Assembly: GCF_014206875.1 (NCBI RefSeq)
Contig: NZ_JACIJO010000001.1
Span: 806,001-870,000, forward strand
Direction of reading: 5' to 3'
DNA: 64,000 bases
From: Algoriphagus iocasae
GTDB taxonomy: Bacteria > Bacteroidota > Bacteroidia > Cytophagales > Cyclobacteriaceae
Of the stretch, positions 18,007 to 26,390 are shown piece after piece; the stretch's first letter is position 1, and each line of letters opens with the position of its first letter. The notes beneath the pieces were generated by a model. The model saw only the letters and a program-made list of their open reading frames with translations. It did no database searches and was not told where the DNA came from. A program made the position numbers and the translations under genes.

Positions 18007-18024
18007 TATTAATGGTTCAAAAAG

Positions 18025-18056
18025 AAGCCCGCTGTTCATCAACAGCGGGCTTTTCT
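18025..18056. terminator. Bidirectional intrinsic terminator
   Basis: 12-bp stem (18025-18036 with 18041-18052), core GCCCGCTGTT / AACAGCGGGC and loop CATC. The T-run TTTTCTT follows on the + strand; TTCTTTTTG follows on the - strand. It sits between the convergent GH109-like and DUF2264 genes and serves both. Confidence 0.92.
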
Positions 18057-19303
18057 TATTTCAGAGCCTCATCTCTTTTCAGATTTTCTCCGTTCCAAAT
18101 CTTTTTGTTTGTCCAATCTTCTGCTGGATCAGTCCAGAAAGGATGGTTTGCAGGCAAACCTAATGGCAAAAATCCCAATGAACATAAATACAGGCTTCCG
18201 GTACTGATATAAGGTTCTGCCAAATCAGGCTGATGTCCAGCCAAACCAAGCTGTAGCCAGTTGTTTGTGTCGAATGTATCTTTAGCAGAAAACAATCTTT
18301 TATACACGGCTGTGAGTGCAGACCGTACCTGACCATTGCTGATTTCTGAAGGGAGATCCTCTTTCAAAACAATTTCTGCCAAAGGTTGAAATGCGCCTGA
18401 TCTATAACATATTGACCTTCCGATGGCAGGATAAGTTCCTTCCGGAGAAATCATTAACTCTAATTGCCTTCCAAACCGTTTCATCCGGATTTTTGCTTTT
18501 TCTAGATCTGCTTCATAAGCTTTTTGCTTTGTGACTGCAATTTCCAAAACTTGAATCAACATGGGCTGAATGACATAAGAATTATAATAGTCTAAGTGAA
18601 ATTCCGACCCATCTCCATACCATCCATCTCCCAGATACCATTCCATGTGTTTTTTGATGGCAAAATCCATTCGCATCAAATCCCCTTGATCACCTACAGA
18701 AAACAAGAAAGCGTCGATCATCGCTCCGAACAAAATCCAGTTATTATAAAAAGGTTTGATTGCCAATTTCTGAGCGTGAAGTTCTTTGATCAATCGAGCT
18801 TTAGTTTCTGGCTCCAGAGGTTCCCAAAGTTGCTTAGGTGCTCGCATAATCCCATGAACCAAAAACGCTCCGTCTACCAAGGGTTGCGCGCCTTTCGTCC
18901 AGTTGATATAGTCCGGTGAATTTGGATCTACGGCATGTTTGATGCTTAATAATGCTTTTTCTCTTAACTCTTTTTGCAAAACAGCTTCTTCTCCACCGAC
19001 TTCTTCTAACTCTAGCCAAGGTGCCAATCCTGCCAGTAATCGACCAATGGCTTCCAAATAAGTTACTGTTTCTCGATCTCCATACGCACCTTCAGGTACT
19101 TCCACCGGCATCAAGCTTTTCAGTTTTCCTTGAGACATGGCGTCGAGAACCGGACGTGAGATTTTATAAAGTAAATCGATCCATATTTTTCGATCATTCT
19201 CTGCTGGCAATGAGGATGTATTACTAAATGCCTGATTGGATATCCCAAAAACAGCACCAAGTGCTGGAACTGTTTTGATGAAATCCCTTCTTTTAAATGT
19301 CAT
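18056..19303 (-). CDS. DUF2264 domain protein, exported
   Basis: 415 residues with a Tat-like signal (FKRRDFIKTVPALGAVFGI). The body matches DUF2264, an (alpha/alpha) toroid family linked to polysaccharide degradation. Typical elements are GDGWYGDGSEFHLDYYNSYV (about residues 224-243) and WTKGAQPLVDGAFLVHGI. The catalytic role is not established in the family. It is first or second in a - strand group with DUF1080 and EEP genes (12-base gap to the DUF1080 gene) and faces the GH109-like gene, so a shared carbohydrate substrate is likely. Confidence 0.85.
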   Translation of the reverse strand: MTFKRRDFIKTVPALGAVFGISNQAFSNTSSLPAENDRKIWIDLLYKISRPVLDAMSQGKLKSLMPVEVPEGAYGDRETVTYLEAIGRLLAGLAPWLELEEVGGEEAVLQKELREKALLSIKHAVDPNSPDYINWTKGAQPLVDGAFLVHGIMRAPKQLWEPLEPETKARLIKELHAQKLAIKPFYNNWILFGAMIDAFLFSVGDQGDLMRMDFAIKKHMEWYLGDGWYGDGSEFHLDYYNSYVIQPMLIQVLEIAVTKQKAYEADLEKAKIRMKRFGRQLELMISPEGTYPAIGRSICYRSGAFQPLAEIVLKEDLPSEISNGQVRSALTAVYKRLFSAKDTFDTNNWLQLGLAGHQPDLAEPYISTGSLYLCSLGFLPLGLPANHPFWTDPAEDWTNKKIWNGENLKRDEALK

Positions 19304-19315
19304 TATAATGAAATA

Positions 19316-20185
19316 TTAATTTTTGATAGTTTCTGAATTCAAAAGGTTAAGTACGGCTTCATTTAACTGATCATTTTTCCCGATTAAATCATCCAATTCC
19401 ACGATCGCAACTTTTCTAAAATCAATAGGGTGACTTTCACTTTGAAGAGAAATGAAACCTTCTTTCAAAAGTTGCCCATCAATTTTTACAGCCGGATCAA
19501 ATGGATTTACATTTCCACCACCGATCTGAGGCTTATTGTAGCTAAACACGGTATCCATTCCCACCATGTGGTGAATGACAGAATCACCTAGAACAATGAA
19601 ATTAGCTGTTACCCATTGGTCGCCAGCATAAGTTTCAGAGGAAGAGTTGATACAATGTGGAGTGAATAAGGTATCTGCTAAAACTACATTCGTTCCGGGA
19701 GTACAAAGGTTACAGGTACTTCTCTTATCCGTTCCATTTCCGCCTAGAAACTGAGCTTCCACAGAAATAGGGAAGTCTTGGTCCACCAACATGGTTTTTG
19801 GGTCTTGCCCATGCAGCATTGCACCGCTATTTCTCCATGCCCATCCTTCACCACCATTGGCTTGCTCGCCTACAAAACGGTACTGAACCTGTAAAACATA
19901 ATTAGAAAAGGATTCATTGTAAAAGATATGACCGTACTGACGATCAAACTGATCATATCCATCGTACCTCACTTGCATCATGCCGTCTTCCACTCGGAAG
20001 GTATTGGCAAAATTGTCATTCAGTTCATGCTTGCTGATTTTTATAGACCAGTCATTTAGATCTTTTCCATTGAAAAGGTCACGCCATTCAAGTTGGTTTT
20101 TTTCTTCTTCTACCTGGGTATTTGTACTTGGGCTGCATGCGTAAAGCGCCAGACAGCTAAGGGCAAGGCTAATAGATTTTTTCAT
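19316..20185 (-). CDS. DUF1080 (3-keto-disaccharide hydrolase domain) lipoprotein
   Basis: 289 residues with a lipoprotein signal ending in YAC (Cys17). The mature region begins WRDLFNGKDLNDWSIKI, the hallmark of DUF1080, a concanavalin-like beta-sandwich. The FRVEDGMMQVRYDGYDQF stretch and a final HPIDFRKVAIVEL segment agree. Some DUF1080 proteins cleave 3-ketoglycosides produced by Gfo/Idh-type oxidoreductases. The nearby GH109-like oxidoreductase makes such a pairing possible, but this is inference. The stop is one base from the EEP gene stop-start junction, indicating co-transcription. Confidence 0.88.
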   Translation of the reverse strand: MKKSISLALSCLALYACSPSTNTQVEEEKNQLEWRDLFNGKDLNDWSIKISKHELNDNFANTFRVEDGMMQVRYDGYDQFDRQYGHIFYNESFSNYVLQVQYRFVGEQANGGEGWAWRNSGAMLHGQDPKTMLVDQDFPISVEAQFLGGNGTDKRSTCNLCTPGTNVVLADTLFTPHCINSSSETYAGDQWVTANFIVLGDSVIHHMVGMDTVFSYNKPQIGGGNVNPFDPAVKIDGQLLKEGFISLQSESHPIDFRKVAIVELDDLIGKNDQLNEAVLNLLNSETIKN

Positions 20186-20186
20186 A

Positions 20187-20990
20187 TTATTTCAATTGTA
20201 AAGTGACAAGGACAGGATAATGATCTGAATGTAGAACATTCAATACTTGGTAATCTACCAAAGTAAATTTACTGGAATCAAACCAAACATAGTCAATTCT
20301 AGCACCGTCTTCCATGGTTCCATAAGTAGGGGAGTACGGCGTGGGGGATGCTCCGGCATCTTTCCAGCTTCCTTTGATGCTTTTATAAGCTTTCGAATCA
20401 GGCTTGAGATTTAAATCTCCTGCCCAAATGGTGGGAAGTTTCTCTTTTTTTGCTCTTAGACTTACAGCTTCCACCTGTGCAATCCGGTTTTCTTCAAATT
20501 GGTGACAAAGGTGAGTTCCAGCAAATTTAATTTTCTTCCCGGAAGGAAGCTCATAAGTTACCCATGCAGCGGCTCTAGGTTCACCGCCCCCAGGAAGAGG
20601 TAGGTTTTGAGTTTCAAATTTCCCATTTCCTTTTACAAGCAATCCTTCTCCATATCCTCCTTCCGCAAAGTCCATTGCTTTGGCAAAATACCCTGTATAC
20701 CCCGTTAATTCAGCTAATTTTTGCATCAAATCCTCCTTTTCTCCATAAACTCCCGCAGAGCGGGTAGTCATGCTATCCACCTCTTGCATAGCGACTAGAT
20801 CAGGCTGTAATTCTGATATTAAAGCAGCTATTTCTTCTAAGTTTCCTACACCTTGATGGTTTGGGTTTTCCCCATGAAAGATGTTGTAGCTGAGTATTTT
20901 AATGGTTTCCGAAGAAGATTGAGCAAAAGCAGAGCTACCAAGCCCTATAAGAAAAAGAAAAAGTAGAATTTTGCTTTGAGGAATTTTCAT
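20187..20990 (-). CDS. Exported endonuclease/exonuclease/phosphatase (EEP) family protein
   Basis: 267 residues with a signal peptide (MKIPQSKILLFLFLIGLGSS, cut near AFA). EEP motifs are present: LSYNIFHGEN, DLVAMQEVDS, AGTHLCHQ, WAGDLNLKPDS, DYVWFDS and the terminal SDHYPVLV. These supply the Mg-binding Glu/Asp and catalytic His/Asn of the DNase I-like fold. Exported members in Bacteroidota are probably phosphodiesterases or phosphatases acting on lipids, inositol phosphates or sugars, not DNA repair enzymes. It is the first gene of the - strand group. Confidence 0.9.
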   Translation of the reverse strand: MKIPQSKILLFLFLIGLGSSAFAQSSSETIKILSYNIFHGENPNHQGVGNLEEIAALISELQPDLVAMQEVDSMTTRSAGVYGEKEDLMQKLAELTGYTGYFAKAMDFAEGGYGEGLLVKGNGKFETQNLPLPGGGEPRAAAWVTYELPSGKKIKFAGTHLCHQFEENRIAQVEAVSLRAKKEKLPTIWAGDLNLKPDSKAYKSIKGSWKDAGASPTPYSPTYGTMEDGARIDYVWFDSSKFTLVDYQVLNVLHSDHYPVLVTLQLK

Positions 20991-21187
20991 GGTTTTTCAG
21001 ATCGATGGGTTTAAAAATTGAAGTTAAAAATGAATAGGTCAAGTTGCAGAAATTCATTGTTGAATGGTTGAAATAGATGGTAGAATCACTTGTTGAATAA
21101 TAGAATACGACCTAAAAACATCAGGATTTGATGGAAGGAATCTGAAATATTCAATAATAAGTTATCTTTCAATGTAAAGACATATTC

Positions 21188-22795
21188 ATGAAGAAATTAG
21201 GGATTGGCCTGCTCGTATTATTGGTTGTAGGCATCGCAGGAACTTACTATTTGGAAATTTGGCTTGGAAAAAGAATTCCAGAAGTGATCAATGCAAATCC
21301 TGATCGGAATTACGATTTACAATTTGAGGAAATTGATATCCATTTATTGAAAAAGGGAGTAGAACTCAAAAAAATCATGTTGGTTCCGTTGGATGATTCC
21401 TTGGCTACCAAAATGAATGGATCTATCCGAAGTATTGAAATGTCAGGAGTGGATTTTTTGGCTTTGATTTTCAATAATAAATTAGAGATAGGTGAAATTA
21501 AACTACTGGAACCTGCTTTTAGGCTAATTCAAAGAGATAGGAAAAGCAATGCCAATGAAAGCTCTAAGGCATTTCAGGACTTATTTAAGGATTTGATTTC
21601 CAGAGGTGTAATTAAAAACTTTTTTCTCGAAAAAGGGACTGCTGAAATGTTTATGGACAAAGACAGTCTCTATCGGTTCGGGCAATTTACAGATCTTACC
21701 ATTGTCGCACATGGTATAGAATCAGACTCATTGATAGCAAAAAATGTGATTCCTTTTAAATTGGAAAGTATTGCAACCAGTCTGAAGAATCTAAAAATCA
21801 ATACTGATACCAATCAAGAATTTCGAATCGCGGAAGCAAGTTATAGTTCGGGTAAGAATATTGGTACTTTAAAAGGGATTTCTCTTAAATATAATGAAGG
21901 GCTTGATGGAGCAAGAAGTAAATCTGAGTTTCAAAAAGACTTGATCCAGTTGGATATCAAAGAATTCGAACTAAGTCAAATCGATACCGAAAGTACAATT
22001 TATGGGAACTGGGCTATTTTCGCAAAGCTAGCTAGGATTGATAGTTTGGTTTTGGAGGATTTGAGAGATAAAAATAAGCCAAGACCTGATGAACCAATCA
22101 AGCCTTTATTCGAAGGAATGGTAGAAGCTATTCCTTTCCCGATCAAATTGGATTCAATAAAAGTCACCAACTCTACCATCTCATACAAGGAGATTTTACA
22201 GGGGAAAAATGAACCGATTCAATTGAACTTTCAGGAGATTCAAGGAAGTATTACCAACTTAGTCTCATCTGATTCTCTTCAAAATCAGGGGAGTCTCCTC
22301 GTAGATGTTACCTCAGTTTTGAATGGATTTGCTCCCGTGAAAATGAAGATAGATATTCCTTATGGCACAAAATCCTTTGCACTGGATGCATCTATTGGTA
22401 GTTTTAACTTAACAGCATTAAATGAGATCTTTGAACCAATGGGGAAGTTTAGAGTCGAATCAGGGACCTTGCGTGGGCTAAAACTAAGCATGGATGCCAA
22501 TGAGAAAGGTTCTTCGAATCAACTCAATTTTGATTATGAAAATTTGAAACTGGAGATTTATAAATCTGATGGGCAACAGAGGAGTAAAAATGGGATTTTG
22601 TCTTCAGTGGCTAATTTATTGACCTCTAAAGAAAACCTTCCTGGTTCAAAAAATTATAAAATTTCCACCCATTGGACTTCGAGAAATCCTTATCGTGCTC
22701 CTTTTCATTTGATTTGGATTTCTACCAAAGATGGAATGATGGCGATTGTTCCATCGGGGCTGGGAAATATTTTTATGCCTGATAGTAAAAAGTAA
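21188..22795 (+). CDS. AsmA/DUF748-like membrane-anchored protein
   Basis: 535 residues with an N-terminal helix (about 5-24) and a long beta-rich periplasmic body without cysteine pairs. The early LQFEEIDIHLLKKGVELKKI and the later KLDSIKVTNSTISYKEI recall the repeating strands of AsmA-like and DUF748 proteins, now thought to be bridge-like lipid carriers between the membranes. The family call is by pattern and is not certain. It is a single gene with its own upstream spacer (197 bases) and faces the PRC-barrel gene. Confidence 0.65.
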   Translation: MKKLGIGLLVLLVVGIAGTYYLEIWLGKRIPEVINANPDRNYDLQFEEIDIHLLKKGVELKKIMLVPLDDSLATKMNGSIRSIEMSGVDFLALIFNNKLEIGEIKLLEPAFRLIQRDRKSNANESSKAFQDLFKDLISRGVIKNFFLEKGTAEMFMDKDSLYRFGQFTDLTIVAHGIESDSLIAKNVIPFKLESIATSLKNLKINTDTNQEFRIAEASYSSGKNIGTLKGISLKYNEGLDGARSKSEFQKDLIQLDIKEFELSQIDTESTIYGNWAIFAKLARIDSLVLEDLRDKNKPRPDEPIKPLFEGMVEAIPFPIKLDSIKVTNSTISYKEILQGKNEPIQLNFQEIQGSITNLVSSDSLQNQGSLLVDVTSVLNGFAPVKMKIDIPYGTKSFALDASIGSFNLTALNEIFEPMGKFRVESGTLRGLKLSMDANEKGSSNQLNFDYENLKLEIYKSDGQQRSKNGILSSVANLLTSKENLPGSKNYKISTHWTSRNPYRAPFHLIWISTKDGMMAIVPSGLGNIFMPDSKK

Positions 22796-22818
22796 AAGCC
22801 TGTCCAAAGAACAGGCTT
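22796..22818. terminator. Hairpin between convergent genes, terminator for the PRC-barrel gene
   Basis: 8-bp stem AAGCCTGT / ACAGGCTT with a 7-base loop. On the - strand it is followed by a TTTTACTTTTTA tract, so it works best for the PRC-barrel gene. On the + strand there is no T-run. Confidence 0.75.
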
Positions 22819-22836
22819 CCAAAATTCCATTTACTA

Positions 22837-23211
22837 TTAAATAAACGGAACTCTTCTTCTTTCAAATCCATAATAGGTATGTAAATCCTCAATGAATTCA
22901 TGTTGAGGACCTGAAGGCCAATTGTCTTTGTCAAATCCAGGCGCATTCTCTAATTTTTCCTTCTCAACATTGACGATAATTACGTCTTTTTGCTGAGTAT
23001 GAAAATGGAATGCTTGCCATGGCAAAGCCAAAAGTTTGCTCCCTAAGTTTAAGAAACCTTCGTCTACAGCAAGTACGACATACACGACGTCTCCTGTTTC
23101 GGTATCAATCATGATATCCTTGATTTTGCCGACTTTTTCGTCTCTGGCAGTTTTGATAGTACATTCTGAAGTAGTTGAACTACTAATAGGAAAATGATAA
23201 TCGGTATTCAT
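22837..23211 (-). CDS. PRC-barrel domain protein
   Basis: 124 residues. The segment EKVGKIKDIMIDTETGDVVYVV (about 28-49, shown in part) is the PRC-barrel core, followed by a short AFHFHTQQKDVII strand region and an acidic/aromatic tail. PRC-barrel proteins bind RNA or other proteins; stand-alone ones are often stress related. No signal peptide, so cytoplasmic. Monocistronic. Confidence 0.85.
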   Translation of the reverse strand: MNTDYHFPISSSTTSECTIKTARDEKVGKIKDIMIDTETGDVVYVVLAVDEGFLNLGSKLLALPWQAFHFHTQQKDVIIVNVEKEKLENAPGFDKDNWPSGPQHEFIEDLHTYYGFERRRVPFI

Positions 23212-23311
23212 TGTTAGTTGGTTTAGTGAAACATTTAATATGCTTTATACTTTACCAATAGCATGCCTTTTTGTAAAACTTAGTTCTAGCGCTATAATGA
23301 GGGTTTTAAAA

Positions 23312-23362
23312 AAATCAGGCTGTGTGTTATTTCTACCAATTGGGAAATTGAATACCTGATTT
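23312..23362 (-). terminator. Possible branched terminator after the PaiB-like gene
   Basis: On the - strand, AAATCAGG pairs with CCTGATTT across a long loop that holds a small inner hairpin (CAATT-tccc-AATTG). A run of seven T follows. The long loop makes this only moderately convincing. Confidence 0.45.
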
Positions 23363-23978
23363 ATTTTTTCATCCGGTTTTTCATTTCCTTTGCGACTTCC
23401 TGATCAGTTCCAAAGTTGCTGGACTCGAGATGCTGAATGATAGAATGGTAATTTGTTTCGTCTCGATTTTGCGAAAGTTTTGCATTGGCTTGAACTTCAT
23501 TGATAGTGATTTCTACCCCGATCAGCCCTCTTAATTGACTTTCCAAATAAGGTTTGCTCATACCCTCTACAGAAACTCGATTGGGCCTTCCTTCTTCAAA
23601 TCTATCTACCAAAGTTTTGAGATGATCCATCAACTCTTCCCCTTCAATAATCCGGATATTTCCATAAATATGCACTGCCAAATAATTCCATGTCGGGACA
23701 TTTTCATGATTGTACCAGGAAGAGGAAATATAAGCATGTGGACCTTTGAAGATTACCAAAATTTCTTTTTCTCCCAGTTGTTTCCATTGGATGTTTGCTT
23801 TGGCAACATGTCCTGTGATTGTGGTTTTTCCTTCTTTATTTTTGGATAAAAGGAGAGGGATATGTGTGGCCCAAGGTTTTCCATTTACTTCGGAAACCAA
23901 AGTAGCAAATGGATTGCCTTTGATGAATTCTACAATTTCGGCTTCTTCTTCCCAGACGTTTTTCGGGTGTATGTACAT
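23361..23978 (-). CDS. FMN-binding negative transcriptional regulator (PaiB-like)
   Basis: 205 residues starting MYIHPKNVWEEEAEIVEFI, the conserved PaiB entry, followed by NPFATLVSEVNGKPWATHIP and GPHAYISSSWYNHENVPTWN, both characteristic. PaiB proteins share the split-barrel flavin-binding fold. In Bacillus, PaiB represses sporulation and protease genes. In Bacteroidota the targets are unknown and an enzymatic role is possible. Monocistronic; length normal for the family. Confidence 0.9.
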   Translation of the reverse strand: MYIHPKNVWEEEAEIVEFIKGNPFATLVSEVNGKPWATHIPLLLSKNKEGKTTITGHVAKANIQWKQLGEKEILVIFKGPHAYISSSWYNHENVPTWNYLAVHIYGNIRIIEGEELMDHLKTLVDRFEEGRPNRVSVEGMSKPYLESQLRGLIGVEITINEVQANAKLSQNRDETNYHSIIQHLESSNFGTDQEVAKEMKNRMKK

Positions 23979-24075
23979 CGATTTGCTGTTTAATTACTGA
24001 AAATTAAAAGGAAATTTTGATCAAAGACAAAAGGAAGTTTAATTCAAAAAATAATAATTTTTATTAATTTAGTTT

Positions 24076-26337
24076 ATGGACAACTATTCTACAGACAAGT
24101 TGGAATTTGCGGCCAAATTTGTCAATAATACCAATGCTCCGATTTTTTTGACAGGTAAAGCTGGGACGGGGAAAACAACTTTTTTACGTGATTTGGCTAA
24201 GCGTACTCATAAAAGACATGTGATTTTAGCTCCAACAGGTATCGCTGCTCTTCATGCCAAAGGAGTAACTATCCATTCCCAATTTCTACTCCCTTTGGGA
24301 AGTTTTCTGCCTGTCAGAGAGCCTGAAGGAAATTTTACGGATCAATATGGCTTTTTCACACAGCACACATTGGGTAGAAAACATCCATTAAATAAGTTGC
24401 GAAAAAGTGTCCTAAAGGCTGTAGAACTATTAGTGATCGATGAGGTAAGTATGCTTAGAGCAGATGTCTTGGATGCTATCGATTATCGCATGAAAAGTGT
24501 CAAGAGAAATTTCCGTGAGCCTTTTGGTGGGGTTCAGGTGTTGATGATCGGGGATTTGTTTCAGCTTCCGCCCATTGTGAAAGACCATGAATGGCATGTC
24601 CTGAATCGATTTTACAATAGCATGCATTTTTTTGAAGCGAAGGCTCTTCAGAATTCAGGGATGGTTTATTTGGAATTGGATAAAATTTTTCGTCAGCAGG
24701 ATGATCAGTTTATTTCCGTTCTCAATCATTTGAGGGATAATCGGGTGACAAATGAAGACATCCAACTTCTGAATAGTCATTTTAAAAGTGAGGAGGAAAT
24801 CGGCCAATTGAACGACTACATTACCATCACGACCCATAATTATAAGGCCGATCAGATCAATCAAAAAGAGATGGAAGGTCTTGAAGGAAAATCCATGTTT
24901 TTTGAGGCAGATGTGGAAGGTGATTTTCCCGAGACTTTGTATCCTTTACCTGAGAAACTGGAACTTCGGGAAGGAGCACAGATCATGTTTGTGAAAAATG
25001 ACAGTTCTGGAAATTCTTTTTATTTCAATGGTAAAATTGCCAAAGTAATTCAACTGAAAAAGGATGAAATATTGGTAGAGATGCAGGATGATCAGGAGGA
25101 ATATCAGCTTAGAAAGGAGACATGGGAGAATAAAAAATATGTCGTTAATCCTGATACGAAAGAATTGGATGAGGAAGTGATTGGAACTTTTGAGCAATAC
25201 CCGGTAAAATTAGCTTGGGCAGTAACGGTCCATAAAAGCCAAGGGCTGACTTTTGATAAGGCAATCATCGATGTAGGGCGGGCATTCGCCCCTGGTCAGG
25301 TATACGTGGCTCTTTCCAGATTGAGAAGTTTGGATGGGTTGGTTTTGAGAAGTAGAATCCAATCGAGTTTAGTATACTCAGATAATCAAGTGGTAAATTT
25401 TTCTCAAAGTGCAGGAAATCAGCAGGATTTGAAGGAATTGTTGCTTTATCAACAAAATACCTATTTGGGAAAACTAGTGGAGCAAACTTTTGATTTTGTT
25501 CTTATTCTTAGAGAGCTAGAAAGTTTTCAGAAAGAAGAAAACAGCACCATGCAATTTGAAGATCCAGAAATGCAAATGACGATACCTCAAGTGTATGAGC
25601 TTCTATCCCAAGAAGTTGGAAATACTGAGAAATTTAGAAGACAATTACTCTATTTACTTCAGGAAAAGGAATCGGAGAAAATTCAGGAACGAATTAAAAA
25701 AGGTGGTCAATATTACCGCGAGCTTTTAGCTAATTCCCTGAAGAAAATTCTCGGGCAAATGGGGATGGCAGAGCAGTTTTCAAGAACAAAAAAATACGTG
25801 GAGGGATTAGAAGCAATCGAGGAAAGTTTACTTCGAAAATATCTTGAAATAAGTAAACTGGGTCGATTGATTGAGGTGATTTCCAAAGGAGAAGTTCCTT
25901 CGAAAATGCAAGAATTGGAAGAAGAGCTGCTCGCTTTGAGAAGGCAGTTTATATCAATCGCAAAAGAAAACGCCAAGGATAAAATCAAAGACATCAAATC
26001 AAAAACCGGGAGAAAGAAGAGGGATTCTTTAAAACCAAAAAGACAAAAAGGGGATTCTTTTGAAGTTACCTACCAATTATTTCAATCCGGGAAAACTGCC
26101 GAAGAGATTGCCAAAGAAAGAAGTTTGGCTCAATCTACCATCAAATCCCATTTGGCCTATGGCATTGAAACGGGAAGAATTGAATTGACTGATTGCCTTT
26201 CTGAAGGTGTAATTTCCGAAATCAGGGATGAGCTGGAAAAGCAGAAAAGTATGAGTGAATTAAGAGCGTTTTTTGATGGGAAATATGATTACGGCACCAT
26301 CAAGATGGTAATAGCCGGAAATAAGGTTGGATTATAA
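24076..26337 (+). CDS. PIF1/RecD-like superfamily 1 helicase with C-terminal helix-turn-helix
   Basis: 753 residues. Walker A is GKAGTGKTT (27-35); motif II is LVIDEVSML (about 118-126). Motifs V/VI are AVTVHKSQGLTFDKAIID and VYVALSRLRSLDGL, typical of SF1B 5'-3' helicases. After about residue 470 comes a Bacteroidota-type helical extension. A helix-turn-helix of the HTH_40 type (AEEIAKERSLAQSTIKSHL, around 675-700) lies near the end. It probably acts in DNA repair or replication-fork maintenance. It has its own promoter region and faces the esterase gene. Confidence 0.9.
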   Translation: MDNYSTDKLEFAAKFVNNTNAPIFLTGKAGTGKTTFLRDLAKRTHKRHVILAPTGIAALHAKGVTIHSQFLLPLGSFLPVREPEGNFTDQYGFFTQHTLGRKHPLNKLRKSVLKAVELLVIDEVSMLRADVLDAIDYRMKSVKRNFREPFGGVQVLMIGDLFQLPPIVKDHEWHVLNRFYNSMHFFEAKALQNSGMVYLELDKIFRQQDDQFISVLNHLRDNRVTNEDIQLLNSHFKSEEEIGQLNDYITITTHNYKADQINQKEMEGLEGKSMFFEADVEGDFPETLYPLPEKLELREGAQIMFVKNDSSGNSFYFNGKIAKVIQLKKDEILVEMQDDQEEYQLRKETWENKKYVVNPDTKELDEEVIGTFEQYPVKLAWAVTVHKSQGLTFDKAIIDVGRAFAPGQVYVALSRLRSLDGLVLRSRIQSSLVYSDNQVVNFSQSAGNQQDLKELLLYQQNTYLGKLVEQTFDFVLILRELESFQKEENSTMQFEDPEMQMTIPQVYELLSQEVGNTEKFRRQLLYLLQEKESEKIQERIKKGGQYYRELLANSLKKILGQMGMAEQFSRTKKYVEGLEAIEESLLRKYLEISKLGRLIEVISKGEVPSKMQELEEELLALRRQFISIAKENAKDKIKDIKSKTGRKKRDSLKPKRQKGDSFEVTYQLFQSGKTAEEIAKERSLAQSTIKSHLAYGIETGRIELTDCLSEGVISEIRDELEKQKSMSELRAFFDGKYDYGTIKMVIAGNKVGL

Positions 26338-26345
26338 AAAAATAT

Positions 26346-26366
26346 GGGGAGTCTTTAGAACTCCCC
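26346..26366. terminator. Hairpin between helicase and esterase genes
   Basis: 7-bp stem GGGGAGT / ACTCCCC with a 7-base loop. On the - strand it is followed by ATATTTTTTT, so it probably terminates the esterase gene. On the + strand there is no T-run. Confidence 0.7.
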
Positions 26367-26390
26367 AGTTGGAAACGGGAATAGATAAAA

